Below, one piece after another: positions 48,579 through 57,514 of a stretch of 64,000 nucleotides of DNA (the stretch's first letter is position 1; each line of letters starts with the position of its first letter). The DNA lies in contig NZ_JANUCA010000001.1 of NCBI RefSeq assembly GCF_024807145.1, forward strand, positions 620,001 through 684,000, read 5' to 3'. The notes beneath the pieces are model-generated. The model was not told where the DNA came from, searched no databases, and saw only the letters and a list, made by a program, of their open reading frames with translations. The position numbers were made by a program, and so were the translations under genes. Origin of the DNA: Microbacterium sp. AK031. Its GTDB lineage: Bacteria; Actinomycetota; Actinomycetes; Actinomycetales; Microbacteriaceae.

Positions 48579-49375
48579 AGGCATGGGAAGGCGTCGGCGA
48601 GGCGTATGCCGCTTCGTACGCCTCCCTCTGCGCCGGGACTCATGACGATCTCCTCAGACGGCTGGGCGCTGCTGAAGGCCGTCGACTGCTGGACGTCGGC
48701 TCAGGCACAGGGACGCTTGCGGCACGCCTGATGGGCGCGGGGTGGACCGTCACCGCGTGCGAACCGGAATCCACGATGCGTGCGGTCGCTGCACGGGAGC
48801 ATCCGCGAGTGTCCCTCGTCGACGGGGCGCTGCCTTCGTTGCCTTTCGCCGATGCGGCATTCGACGCTGTCACCGCGAATTTTGTCCTCAACCACGTATC
48901 AGACCCGAGAGAGGCTGCGCGCGAGCTCGCCCGCGTCGTGGTTCCCGGTGGGGTACTGATCGCGACGACCTGGGTCGTGTCGCCGTCGTGGTTCTGGCGG
49001 AGCGTGTGCCAGCGTGCGGGCCTCGTGGCGACGCCGGCCGGAGGATTGGCGCCGGAGAAGGACTTCGAGCGCACCCCTGCGGCATTCGGTCGGATGATGG
49101 CAGACGGCGGATGGCCCTCGGTCGCTGTCGCCGAGCTCAGCTGGACTTGGCGCGCCACGACCGACGAGCTCTGGCGATCCGCCGAGGGCGGAGTGGCGTC
49201 GGCCGGCGCGTTCTATCTGTCGCTCGACGCGGCCGAACGGGGGAAGTTCGCTCGGGCATTCGATCAGCTGTGCGAGGAGCACGGGGACGGTGGCACCGTC
49301 GCGCTCGATCACACCGCCGCGGTGGCCTCAGCCGCGCTCGATGAGCGGACAGGCGCAGGCCGGACGCACGCGTAG
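48575..49375 (+). CDS. Class I SAM-dependent methyltransferase
   Basis: 266 residues, UbiE/Methyltransf_11-like. SAM loop LLDVGSGTGTLAARL, acidic residue in CEPEST, and ANFVLNHVSDPREAARELARVV as post-motif. The target is unknown. GTG 48575 overlaps the MFS stop by 4 nt. Its TAG stop is the start of the TAGGAT hexamer preceding gltX. Confidence 0.85.
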   Translation: MKAWEGVGEAYAASYASLCAGTHDDLLRRLGAAEGRRLLDVGSGTGTLAARLMGAGWTVTACEPESTMRAVAAREHPRVSLVDGALPSLPFADAAFDAVTANFVLNHVSDPREAARELARVVVPGGVLIATTWVVSPSWFWRSVCQRAGLVATPAGGLAPEKDFERTPAAFGRMMADGGWPSVAVAELSWTWRATTDELWRSAEGGVASAGAFYLSLDAAERGKFARAFDQLCEEHGDGGTVALDHTAAVASAALDERTGAGRTHA

Positions 49376-49387
49376 GATTGAGGGGCT

Positions 49388-50893
49388 ATGGCTACCCCGC
49401 ATCCCCTCACCACGACCGCTTCAGGTGCCGACGTCCGCGTCCGCTTCTGCCCTTCGCCGACAGGCCTGCCGCATGTGGGGATGGTGCGCACCGCTCTCTA
49501 CAACTGGGCGTATGCGCGTCACAATGGTGGCAAGCTCATCTTCCGTATCGAGGATACCGATGCGGCGCGTGACAGCGAGGAGAGCTTCCAGCAGCTCGTC
49601 GACGCGCTCACCTGGTTGAAGATCGACTGGGATGAGGGTGTGCAGGTCGGTGGGCCGCATGAGCCGTATCGTCAGTCGCAGCGTCACGACATCTATCGTG
49701 GAGTGATCGAGAAGCTCCTCGCGTCGGGTGCGCTGTATGAGAGTTACTCGAACGCGGAGGAGATCGACGCGCGCAACGAGGCGAACGGGCGGGCGAAGCA
49801 GCTCGGTTACGACAATTTCGACCGCGACCTCAGCGATGAGCAGAAGGCGGCGTTCCGTGAGGAGGGCCGTCAGCCGGCGCTGCGTCTGCGTGTGCCGGAT
49901 GAGGATCTGACGTATGTCGATCTGATCCGCGGCGAGGTGACGTTCCCGGCCGGGTCGTTCCCTGATTTCGTGGTCGTGCGTCCGAACGGCGTGCCGTTGT
50001 ATACGTTCGTGAACCCTGTCGACGATGCGCTGATGGGGATCACGCATGTGCTGCGTGGTGAAGATCTGATGCCGTCGACGGCGCGTCAGTTGGCGTTGTA
50101 TGCCGCGCTGATCGATGCGGGTGTCACGACGTTCGTGCCGCGTTTCGCGCATATGCCGCTGGTGCTGGGGGAGACCGGCAACAAGAAGCTCTCCAAGCGC
50201 GACCCGCAGGCCGACCTGTTCCTGCACCGCGAGCGCGGGTTCATCCACGAGGGGCTGCTCAACTATCTGGCGCTGCTGGGCTGGTCGATCGGACCGGACC
50301 GCGACATCTTCTCGCTGGACGAGTTCATCGCGGCGTTCGACATCGAGAATGTCAACCCGAACCCTGCGCGCTTCGACCAGAAGAAGGCCGAGTCGATCAA
50401 CGGCGACCACATCCGGATGCTGGATGTGAAGGACTTCGCCGAGCGGACCATTCCTTACCTGGCCGCGGCAGGATCGTTTGATGAGCCGACCCATGAACAG
50501 CTGGTTCTCGCGTTCAGAGCGGCGCCGCTGGTGCAGGAGCGCGTGCAGCTTCTCGGTGAGGTTCCCGGCATGCTCGGCTTCTTGTTCACCGACGAGATCT
50601 CGTACGATGCGGACGCGCTCAAGGGCCTGCCCGCGAACGCCGCAGAGGTGCTCGAGGCGTGCATCACGGCTCTCGAGCCGGTTACAGATTTCTCTCCGGA
50701 GAAGATCCAGGATGCTCTCGCGACCGCGCTGGTCGAGAATCTCGAGCTCAAGCCGCGAGTGGCCTACGGCCCGCCACGCGTCGCGATCACAGGGCGCCGC
50801 GTCTCACCGCCGCTGTTCGAATCGATGGAACTGATCGGCAAGGACGCCACAATGCAGCGCCTCGCAACGCTGGTACAGATTCTTCGCTCATAG
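49388..50893 (+). CDS. gltX: Glutamyl-tRNA synthetase
   Basis: Class I synthetase, 501 residues. HIGH-type motif in [18 protein letters not shown]-type motif [10 protein letters not shown], and a C-terminal anticodon-binding domain. The central part (about 49640-50160) uses T- and G-ending codons such as CGT and GAT heavily, while the rest is C-ending, a visible break near 50165. TAGGAT lies 9 nt before ATG 49388, with GAGGGG between. It stands next to tRNA-Gln. Confidence 0.96.
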   Translation: MATPHPLTTTASGADVRVRFCPSPTGLPHVGMVRTALYNWAYARHNGGKLIFRIEDTDAARDSEESFQQLVDALTWLKIDWDEGVQVGGPHEPYRQSQRHDIYRGVIEKLLASGALYESYSNAEEIDARNEANGRAKQLGYDNFDRDLSDEQKAAFREEGRQPALRLRVPDEDLTYVDLIRGEVTFPAGSFPDFVVVRPNGVPLYTFVNPVDDALMGITHVLRGEDLMPSTARQLALYAALIDAGVTTFVPRFAHMPLVLGETGNKKLSKRDPQADLFLHRERGFIHEGLLNYLALLGWSIGPDRDIFSLDEFIAAFDIENVNPNPARFDQKKAESINGDHIRMLDVKDFAERTIPYLAAAGSFDEPTHEQLVLAFRAAPLVQERVQLLGEVPGMLGFLFTDEISYDADALKGLPANAAEVLEACITALEPVTDFSPEKIQDALATALVENLELKPRVAYGPPRVAITGRRVSPPLFESMELIGKDATMQRLATLVQILRS

Positions 50894-51021
50894 GCAGGAC
50901 GGGCGCGTCGAGATCTGAGCCGATCGACTCGCCCGGGCGGTCGCAGGAGGCGGAGGCGTTTTGGCCGCAACGTCCGGATCGGGTAGAGTAGTACCTCGGT
51001 GCGAGGCTCAGGTTTCGCCCT

Positions 51022-51093
51022 TGGGGTATGGTGTAATTGGCAACACGGCGGTTTCTGGTACCGTTGTTCTTGGTTCGAGTCCAGGTACCCCAG
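51022..51093 (+). tRNA. tRNA-Gln (anticodon CTG), integration site of the island
   Basis: 72-nt cloverleaf: acceptor TGGGGTA pairs with TACCCCA, anticodon loop TTCTGGT carries CTG, T-arm from CTTGG TTCGAGT CCAGG, discriminator G. Its last 30 nt recur at 61401-61430, so this is the left attachment site and the gene stays functional after integration. CCA is not encoded. Confidence 0.96.
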
Positions 51094-51094
51094 C
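51064..51094 (+). repeat. attL core (31-bp direct repeat in tRNA-Gln)
   Basis: Starts TTGTTCTTGGTTCGAGTCC, covers the T-arm and 3' acceptor strand, and is identical to 61401-61431. Two further bases match upstream after one mismatch. Confidence 0.85.
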
Positions 51095-51107
51095 AGTGAA
51101 TCCCGCA

Positions 51108-51141
51108 GGATTCCGCCACAGAATCCCTCCTCGTCAGAGGG
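51108..51141 (+). terminator. Element-supplied hairpins behind tRNA-Gln
   Basis: GGATTC (51108-51113) pairs with GAATCC (51121-51126), and CCCTC (51125-51129) with GAGGG (51137-51141); the two are mutually exclusive. The stretch includes CCACAGAATCCCTC, which resembles the start of the host terminator at 61431, so the island may restore 3' processing or termination for the tRNA. Confidence 0.45.
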
Positions 51142-51167
51142 TCACCGATAGGCCTGAAGGGCCCGGA

Positions 51168-51189
51168 GACCAGAAACGAGACCGAATAC
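51168..51189 (+). repeat. Possible integrase arm-type repeats, left end
   Basis: GACCAGAAACGAGACC at 51168-51183 is identical to 61250-61265 near the other end. The 10-bp unit GACCAGAAAC is followed 12 bp later by a degenerate copy (GACCGAATAC). Confidence 0.45.
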
Positions 51190-51299
51190 TCGCGCGAGCG
51201 TCTTCGCGGAGTAGGTTCGTCCCGGTTCCCACGCGGGCGCACGGTGGCGTACCGGCTGCCCCGGAATAATCCGGCGCACCTTGTGTGCATGGACGCATC

Positions 51300-51432
51300 G
51301 ACGGTCGGCACTCCCGGGTTCAAGACTCAGACCGCGGCCGTCGCCCGCCAGGAGGGCGTAGGCACGGAGTCGCTGCGCCAGTGGGTCGTGCAGGCCGATA
51401 TCGACGCGGTCAAGTCCCTTCTCGTGGTGTAA
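51300..51432 (+). pseudogene. IS3-family OrfA fragment
   Basis: A short stretch reads TAAVARQEGVGTESLRQWVVQADIDA, matching the helix-turn-helix of IS3-type OrfA proteins. Nothing of the rest of OrfA or of OrfB follows. The remaining sequence from 51190 to 51300 shows no gene I can support. Confidence 0.55.
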
Positions 51433-51439
51433 CTCGGTT

Positions 51440-51582
51440 CATGCGCGTTGACGGGCTTGGAGCGGGCTGACCCGAGCTTCTGGGTGACGTTGCGGGCGAT
51501 ATGAACCCGGCATCTTTGCCACCCGCTCCCGGGCAGGATCGCCTTGACCGCAGCCTTCAGACCGGCATGGGTGCTCGGCGCG
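51440..51582 (-). pseudogene. IS256-family transposase fragment
   Basis: The minus strand reads STHAGLKAAVKAILPGSGWQ then RCRVHIARNVTQKLGSA, the central part of Mutator-type transposases. Both ends are lost. It is a different IS256 lineage from the copy at the right end of the island, whose equivalent region reads DAHTGLVSAIETVFAGAAWQ. Confidence 0.6.
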
Positions 51583-51954
51583 CTGGACAGCGCGGGCGCG
51601 GACGGGCTCGGGCTCGGCGGTGATGCCTTCGACGGCGAGAGCCTGTTGCCGGTGTGGCAGGTGGGGGGTGAGGACGCGGGCGAGCGCACACTGTACTGGG
51701 AGCACGTCGGCAACGCCGCGATACGCCGTGGTGATTTCAAGTTGGTGCGACAGTGGGGAGGGCCGTGGGAGCTCTACGACATCGCCAGCGACCGGATCGA
51801 ATCAGTCGACCTGGCGGAGTCGTATCCCGGCCTGGTGGCTGAGCTCGCCTCTGAGTATGAGGGGTGGGCTCGAGCACACGACGTGATCCCGTGGCAGGAC
51901 GTTCTCGACGATTACGCCGCACGCGGCATCCACCCGATGCGCGCCATGGGGTAG
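51583..51954 (+). pseudogene. Arylsulfatase, 3' fragment
   Basis: About 120 C-terminal residues of a sulfatase: GESLLPVW, TLYWEHVGNAAIRRGDFKLV, GPWELYDIASDRIESVDLAE and VIPWQDVLDDYAARG. The catalytic N-terminal domain with the CxPxR site is missing; the gene is replaced upstream by IS256 debris. An ATG at 51544 keeps the frame open into the debris but is unlikely to be real. It shows the locus once held a second sulfatase. Confidence 0.75.
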
Positions 51955-51986
51955 CGGACGCGAAGGCACCCTCGATCCAGCGGCGC

Positions 51987-52319
51987 TCAGGCCAGGAGCA
52001 CGACGGCTGTCGCCAGGGCCGCTGTGGCGAATACGAACAGCGCGAGGGCGGCGAGCGGGCCGGCCCCCGGCATCCGTCCCCTGTCGCCGTGGCTGGCCAG
52101 CACGGCGTTCACGTATTGCATGCGTCGTCGACCTGCCACCCAGAGCGTGACGGCGACGAGCAGTCCGAGCACCCCGACCAGAACCCACCAAGGACTGCCG
52201 AGCGCAGCGGGGAGCAGTCGGAGGGTGACGAGCGATCCGAGGCCGATCGCGAGGGCGGTGCGCCTCCAGGCGAGTTCAGTGCGTTCGGGTTGCAGGCCCG
52301 GATCGAAAGGCGTGGTCAT
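51987..52319 (-). CDS. DUF202 membrane protein (second of pair)
   Basis: 110 residues with three predicted spans. DUF202 start pattern FDPGLQPERTELAWRRTALA, with the conserved ER-T-LAW-R-T signature. The function of the family is unknown. Its ATG overlaps the stop of the other DUF202 gene by 4 nt, and that gene overlaps the FGE gene by 4 nt. Converges on the sulfatase fragment. Confidence 0.8.
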   Translation of the reverse strand: MTTPFDPGLQPERTELAWRRTALAIGLGSLVTLRLLPAALGSPWWVLVGVLGLLVAVTLWVAGRRRMQYVNAVLASHGDRGRMPGAGPLAALALFVFATAALATAVVLLA

Positions 52320-52675
52320 CGCAGGAGGATCGCGAGGATGAGCAGGAGCCCCGCGATCGTCACGGCGACGCCGAGTGTCGCGCCGAGAAGAGATGCGGGC
52401 AAAGGCTTGTTCTCGCGGAGTGCGCGCTCCGCACGCGCCCATCCGATCCAGGCGAGCGCGGGGACGAGCATTCCGACGACCATGAGCACGAGGGATGCTG
52501 CGAGCCGCAGCCCGGGGTGAAGTTCGAGGCCCAGCAGCTCGAGCGCGACACCGCCCGCGAGAAACGCGAGGGCGGTGCGGATGCAGGCCAGATACGTGCG
52601 CTCGTTCGCGAGCGTGAAGCGCGCATCGGGCTCTTGCCCTCGAGAGAAGACGGATGCAGGGAATCGGCGGTTCAC
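52316..52675 (-). CDS. DUF202 / YidH-like membrane protein (first of pair)
   Basis: 119 residues with three predicted spans. Starts with RFTLANERTYLACIRTALAF, the YidH form of the DUF202 signature. Overlaps both neighbours by 4 nt, so it is translated from the FGE mRNA. The pair may form a heteromeric membrane protein; a link to sulfatase maturation is only inferred from position. Confidence 0.82.
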   Translation of the reverse strand: MNRRFPASVFSRGQEPDARFTLANERTYLACIRTALAFLAGGVALELLGLELHPGLRLAASLVLMVVGMLVPALAWIGWARAERALRENKPLPASLLGATLGVAVTIAGLLLILAILLR

Positions 52676-53559
52676 AGCGCGCTCACCGTTCGGAATCCGC
52701 AGTTGCCGGTGGTGGAGTCAGGCGTGTTGCCGGTGCGCGCGGCCACGCGGTACCGGTTGCAATACGAATCGTGGCACAGGTACGAACCGCCCCGAGTGAC
52801 ACGTCGCTCCTCGTGCACGATCGGCAGCGGGCGACTCCCCGGCGGCTCGGGTGGCGTGGGGGTGAACGCGTCGGCGCACCATTCCCACACGTTGCCCGCG
52901 ACGTCGTAGATGCCGAGACCGTTCGCCGGGTAGGTGCGCACCGGCGAGGTCGCAAGCCACCCGTCTTCCCTCGTGTTCGCCGTGGGAAAACGGCCCTGCC
53001 AGATGTTGCACATCCACCGGTCGTCCGGCGTCAACTCGTCGCCCCACGCATAGCGCGCGGCGACGAGGCCGCCGCGCGCGGCCGCCTCCCACTGAGCCTC
53101 AGTAGGGAGCGCGCGTCCTGCCCACGATGCGTAGGCAGCAGCATCCGTCCAGGACACGTGTACGACGGGATGGTCGGCGAGGTCGGAGAGGTCGGAGAGC
53201 TCGCCGCCCGGATGCTTCCAGTCCGCCCCCCGCACCCGCAGCCACCAGGGGGCTCCGGCTGCGGCGCCGAGCACGCCGTCGCGCGGGGCTGAGACGGCGA
53301 GATGAAACACCGCCGAGTCTCCGTAGCGCTCGGCGTCGGTGACATACCCGGTCTCGTCTGCGAAAACCGAGAACTGTGCGTTGGTGACGGGCGTCTCGTC
53401 GATGTCGAATTCGGCGAGCTCAACGTGACGTTGCGGCCCCTCGCCGTCGAAAGGATAGCCCTCGTCGAACGCGTCACCCAGCAAGTAGCTGCCAGCGGGA
53501 ACTGGGCGGATCGGGGCACCCCGTTTGATGTGATTCACACCGAAAGTTTGACACAGCAT
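52672..53559 (-). CDS. Formylglycine-generating enzyme (sulfatase-modifying factor)
   Basis: About 295 residues of FGE-sulfatase fold. It oxidises the Cys of the CxPxR motif in sulfatases to C-alpha-formylglycine with O2 and copper. The active-site pair is Cys262 and Cys267 in RGGSYLCHDSYCNRYR, the spacing seen in human SUMF1. N-terminal VPAGSYLLGD and HPVVHVSWTDAAAYASWAG and GNVWEWCAD are family blocks. ATG 53559 is used; GTG 53538 is an alternative with the same core. Divergent from PadR and the sulfatase it should activate. Confidence 0.9.
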   Translation of the reverse strand: MLCQTFGVNHIKRGAPIRPVPAGSYLLGDAFDEGYPFDGEGPQRHVELAEFDIDETPVTNAQFSVFADETGYVTDAERYGDSAVFHLAVSAPRDGVLGAAAGAPWWLRVRGADWKHPGGELSDLSDLADHPVVHVSWTDAAAYASWAGRALPTEAQWEAAARGGLVAARYAWGDELTPDDRWMCNIWQGRFPTANTREDGWLATSPVRTYPANGLGIYDVAGNVWEWCADAFTPTPPEPPGSRPLPIVHEERRVTRGGSYLCHDSYCNRYRVAARTGNTPDSTTGNCGFRTVSAL

Positions 53560-53587
53560 CTGATCGTTGGCTATAACACTAGTTACA

Positions 53588-53605
53588 TATGTGCAACTGC
53601 ACATA
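53588..53605. promoter_or_regulatory. PadR operator between FGE and padR
   Basis: TATGTGCA AC TGCACATA is a perfect 18-bp inverted repeat containing ATGT-N8-ACAT, the known PadR pattern. It lies 15 nt upstream of the padR start and in the divergent promoter, so it can govern both directions. Confidence 0.75.
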
Positions 53606-53620
53606 GCGCAAGGAGGCGAC

Positions 53621-54229
53621 ATGAAGTTCGAGAACGTGATGCTGGGGGTTCTCGCGACGAAGCCCTTCCACGGCTACGAGCTGATGAAGTGGTTCGACGT
53701 CGAGGGGCAGTTCATTCGTTCGAACACCCATCACAGCCAGATCTACCGAGAACTCGCGCGGATGGTGAAGAACGGGCTGGTCGAGTACGAGATCGATCCC
53801 CGCGAAGGCAAGCCCGACGCAAAGGTCTACCGGATCACCGAGGTGGGTCAGGAGGTGCTGATGGCGTGGATCCGTTCGCCGTACGAGCCGACGAGCCGCT
53901 TCCAGGACGCCGACTTCAACACCCGCTTCTCCTTCACTGTGGCCCTCGATCTCGAAGCAGCGCTGCGGGTCGTCGAGAACGAGCTCGCCTATCGGCGAGC
54001 CCAGGTCGCCGCCAGCCGAGTTCGCAAGCGCGGACTCGTCGGCGTTGAGCCGATCGAGGGCTTCGACACGGGCCGCTACCAGCGCTACGGCGAGCAGATG
54101 CACTACTTCGGGGCGGACTCCGTCGACCGCTGGATGAACTGGCTCGACGGCATCCGCACCACGATCACCGCCGAACTCGCGTCGCGCGAGACCGGGAACG
54201 GGCACGACTCCGAGGAGCACACCGCATGA
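53621..54229 (+). CDS. PadR-family transcriptional regulator
   Basis: 202 residues. Winged helix (1-85; VMLGVLATKPFHGYELMKWF and SQIYRELARMVKNGLVEYE) and a C-terminal helical dimerisation domain (Vir_act_alpha_C type, about 95-185). Excellent ribosome binding site AAGGAGG before ATG 53621. It overlaps the sulfatase gene by 4 nt, so regulator and sulfatase are co-translated; autoregulation by the palindrome upstream is likely. Confidence 0.92.
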   Translation: MKFENVMLGVLATKPFHGYELMKWFDVEGQFIRSNTHHSQIYRELARMVKNGLVEYEIDPREGKPDAKVYRITEVGQEVLMAWIRSPYEPTSRFQDADFNTRFSFTVALDLEAALRVVENELAYRRAQVAASRVRKRGLVGVEPIEGFDTGRYQRYGEQMHYFGADSVDRWMNWLDGIRTTITAELASRETGNGHDSEEHTA

Positions 54230-56028
54230 GAGCCATCATGGTCATGTTCGACAGCCTGAACCGGCGGATGCTGCCGAATTACGGCGGCGACTGGGTGCAC
54301 GCACCCAATTTCGTGCGCCTCGCCTCGCGCACCGTCACCTTCGAGAATTGCTACGGCGGATCTATGCCGTGCATGCCGGCCCGTCGTGAGATGCACACCG
54401 GTCGCTACAACTTCCTGCATCGGTCGTGGGGTCCCCTCGAGCCGTTCGATGATTCGGTCCCGGCGATGCTGACCGCCGCCGGCGTGCACACCCACCTGGC
54501 GACCGACCACCAGCACTACTGGGAGGACGGCGGAGCGACTTATCACAATCGATTCTCGACGTACGAGTTCTTCCGGGGCCAGGAAGGTGACCCCTGGAAG
54601 GGCCAGGTGGCCGATCCCGAGATACCCGACGCCCTCGGGATGAGCGCGAAGGTCAAGCCGAAGCTGTGGCGGCAGGACTGGGTCAACCGCGCTCACCTTG
54701 AAGACAGGGCCGACCACCCTCAGACTCTGACATTCGACGCGGGCGTCGAGTTCATCGAGACGAACAAGGACGATGACTCCTGGTTCGTGCAGATCGAGAC
54801 GTTCGACCCGCACGAGCCGTTCTTCAGCTACGCCGAATACAAGACCCACTACGGGGCAGCCCAGTACGACGGGCCGCACTTCGACTGGCCCGACTATGCG
54901 AAGGTCACCGAGACCCCTGAAGCCGTCGAGCACGCACGCGCCGAGTACGCAGCTCTACTGACGATGTGCGATGAGTCTCTCGGTCGGATCTTGGACCTGA
55001 TGGACGAGCACGACATGTGGGGCGACACGATGCTCATCGTGTGCACCGACCACGGCTTCATGCTGGGCGAGCACGGCTGGTGGGGAAAGAACGTCCAGCC
55101 CTGGTATGACGAGACGATCCACAACCCGCTGTTCGTGTGGGACCCGCGCGCACAGGTCTCCGGCGAGCGCCGCGGGGCCCTCGTGCAGACAATCGACTTC
55201 GGCCCCACACTGCTCGACTTCTTCGGGCTCAGTGCGACCGAAGATATGCAGGGCTCGTCACTGGCGACGGTGATGGCAGACGACACCCCGGTACGCGAGT
55301 ACGGACTGTTCGGTGTCTTCGGCGGACACGTGTGCATCACCGACGGTCGCTACGTGTACATGCGCGCGTCGGCGACACCGCAGAACCAGCCGCTTTCGGA
55401 ACACACCCTCATGCCGACGGTCATGAATGGGTTCTTCCCGCACCAGATGCTGGCGCACGCGCAGCTCGTCGAGCCCCTCCCCTTCACCAAGGGACTGAAG
55501 GTGCTGAAGACGCCTGCGCACGCATGGGTGAGCCCCTACGCGTTCGGCACCCAACTGTTCGACCTCGCGACCGATCCCGAGCAGCAGAACCCGCTGCAGG
55601 ATGCCGAACTCGAGTTGCGCCTCGCGACCGCGCTGCGCGACACCCTCGTGTCCTCTGACGCTCCGGCCGAGCAATTTGACCGGCTCGGTCTCCCGGCATC
55701 CGGCCCGTTGAGCGATGAGCACCTCCTCATCGCCGGACAGTGGCCGATGTTGCAGGCTTCCCTCGAGCAGGCAGCGCGCATCGAGGACTTCGGCGCCGAC
55801 GGCGTCGTGCTCGAGCAGCCGCTGGGCGAACTTCTCGCCCACGAGGGAACGCGCGCGGTGCTTATCGAACGGGCACCCATGCTCGCCCATGGACCGATGG
55901 TCGGGATGATCGAGGGCATGACGCTGCTTCAGATCGCCTCCATGATGGTCGGCCTGCTTCCTCGTCCGGTCCTGGCCGGTCTCGCTCAGCTGCTCACCGA
56001 AGCCGCCGAGCCTTCACCCGCCCGATGA
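54226..56028 (+). CDS. Cys-type sulfatase, cytoplasmic, with extra C-terminal helical module
   Basis: 600 residues. The sulfatase signature is complete: CMPARREMHTGR with Cys49 as formylglycine precursor (C49, P51, R53). Metal and sulfate ligands in the N-terminal VMFDSLNRR and in CTDHGFMLGEHGWWGKN. No signal peptide, so it desulfates an imported compound. After the catalytic domain, residues about 528-595 (LGELLAHEGTRAVL, then PMVGMIEGMTLLQIASMM) form a helical module that resembles the end of the GH3 protein in the same operon. Substrate unknown. Confidence 0.9.
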   Translation: MRAIMVMFDSLNRRMLPNYGGDWVHAPNFVRLASRTVTFENCYGGSMPCMPARREMHTGRYNFLHRSWGPLEPFDDSVPAMLTAAGVHTHLATDHQHYWEDGGATYHNRFSTYEFFRGQEGDPWKGQVADPEIPDALGMSAKVKPKLWRQDWVNRAHLEDRADHPQTLTFDAGVEFIETNKDDDSWFVQIETFDPHEPFFSYAEYKTHYGAAQYDGPHFDWPDYAKVTETPEAVEHARAEYAALLTMCDESLGRILDLMDEHDMWGDTMLIVCTDHGFMLGEHGWWGKNVQPWYDETIHNPLFVWDPRAQVSGERRGALVQTIDFGPTLLDFFGLSATEDMQGSSLATVMADDTPVREYGLFGVFGGHVCITDGRYVYMRASATPQNQPLSEHTLMPTVMNGFFPHQMLAHAQLVEPLPFTKGLKVLKTPAHAWVSPYAFGTQLFDLATDPEQQNPLQDAELELRLATALRDTLVSSDAPAEQFDRLGLPASGPLSDEHLLIAGQWPMLQASLEQAARIEDFGADGVVLEQPLGELLAHEGTRAVLIERAPMLAHGPMVGMIEGMTLLQIASMMVGLLPRPVLAGLAQLLTEAAEPSPAR

Positions 56029-56075
56029 CAACCCCCTCCACACCCACGAAGTCACCTCACGAAGGAGTGATCTGA

Positions 56076-57488
56076 ATGTCCACCGACAACACCACCGACC
56101 CGGCACCCGTCGCGGCGCCCACGGTGACCGCCGCCATCCGGCATGGCGACCTCGACAAGAAGGGCGGCGTCCCGCGCCGCAAGACCAACCTCGTTATCCT
56201 CGGCGGCTCCATGGTCGCCGACGGCGGTGAAGGCAGCATGGCCACGACGCTGTTCCCGGTCATAGCCGCGGCCCTCGGACTCGCGACGAGCGCGCTCGGC
56301 ATCCTCGCGGCCGTCGGTCGCATCGTCGGTGTCGTCGCCGGCCCGGCGTGGGTGTTCCTGTCGAAGAAGTTCGGGCGCAAGGCGATCCTCGCCGTCGCGA
56401 CCGGCTTCTGGGGGATCTGGGCGGTCGCCGCCGGTCTCTCGCAGGACTTCACGCAGCTGCTCATCCTGTACGGCATCATGGCCGCCGGCACCGCCGCCGC
56501 CCATGTGCTCGTGCCCGAGGTCATCGGCGACTCGTTCGAGGACAAGAAGCGCGGCCGCGTCGTGGGCTGGGTGTACGGCGGCACGGCCGCCGTCGGTAGC
56601 CTGATGGCACCGCTCATCGGCAGCCTCGCCAACATCGAGGATGGCTGGCGATACGGCTTCTTCTTCTTCGGCGCGGTCAACGTCTTCTTCGGCATCCTCA
56701 TCTTCGCGTTCTACAAGGACCCGGGTACAGGTGGCGGCGAAGCCCAGCTGAGGACCTTCACGCAGGAGGAGCGCGACGCGGCTTCGAAGATCACGTGGGC
56801 GAAGGTCCGCTCGCTGGTGACCATCCGTAGCTACCTCGTTCTCCTCGGTAGCCGGCTGCTTTCCACGCACCTGCTTCTGCCGACGTTCGGTGTGGTGCTG
56901 CTCGTGAACGAGTTCGGGTTCGACGTGGCGGTCGCCGCCGTGGCGATGGCACCGTTCGGCATCGGCTACCTTGTCGGCACGATGGGAGGGGGACTGCTTT
57001 CCGACTGGCTCAACAAGGTGAGCGTCAACTACGGTCGTGTCGCGATGCTCCAGGCGGCGCAGCTGCTGTTCGCCGTCGTGGCCTTCTTCAGCACGCAGTT
57101 CGCGTATGGCGGGATCACCCCGTACCTCGTGCTGTTCGGTCTGAGCGGCGCTGCCATCGGGCTGAACCCGGGCGTGAATCGGCCGCTGGTCATGGCGATC
57201 GTTCCCCCGGAGCTGCGTGGAGCCGCGTTCGCGATCTTCGTCTCGATCATCGAGTCGGCAGGCTTCGCGATCTGGACCCTGACGGCAGGCTTCCTCGCCG
57301 ACAGCATCGGTCTGCAGGCGGTCATGCTGTGGCTCGTCTGCGGTGTCATGGTCCTCAACGCTCTCTTCCTGACGCTGCTGTACCAGCCGTTCAAGAAGGA
57401 CCGGCTCGCCCTGGTGGCAGAGCTCGACGCGCGCCGCGAGCGCATCCTCGAAGCCGAAGCTGAAGCGGAAGCCGGGGCCCAGCAGTGA
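56076..57488 (+). CDS. MFS transporter of the sulfatase/GH3 operon
   Basis: 470 residues, about 12 spans after a 38-residue cytoplasmic N-terminus. VFLSKKFGRKAILAVATGFWGI contains the MFS loop motif (KKFGRKA), and GLLSDWLNK is its second-half copy. The C-terminus is a Glu/Ala/Arg-rich tail (RRERILEAEAEAEAG) likely to form a coil. As the only transporter in the operon it probably brings in the sulfated glycoside. The ribosome binding site is GAAGGAG. Its end overlaps an upstream in-frame GTG of the GH3 gene by 4 nt. Confidence 0.88.
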   Translation: MSTDNTTDPAPVAAPTVTAAIRHGDLDKKGGVPRRKTNLVILGGSMVADGGEGSMATTLFPVIAAALGLATSALGILAAVGRIVGVVAGPAWVFLSKKFGRKAILAVATGFWGIWAVAAGLSQDFTQLLILYGIMAAGTAAAHVLVPEVIGDSFEDKKRGRVVGWVYGGTAAVGSLMAPLIGSLANIEDGWRYGFFFFGAVNVFFGILIFAFYKDPGTGGGEAQLRTFTQEERDAASKITWAKVRSLVTIRSYLVLLGSRLLSTHLLLPTFGVVLLVNEFGFDVAVAAVAMAPFGIGYLVGTMGGGLLSDWLNKVSVNYGRVAMLQAAQLLFAVVAFFSTQFAYGGITPYLVLFGLSGAAIGLNPGVNRPLVMAIVPPELRGAAFAIFVSIIESAGFAIWTLTAGFLADSIGLQAVMLWLVCGVMVLNALFLTLLYQPFKKDRLALVAELDARRERILEAEAEAEAGAQQ

Positions 57489-57514
57489 CTCTCACCCGAA
57501 AGGAAACAACGACC

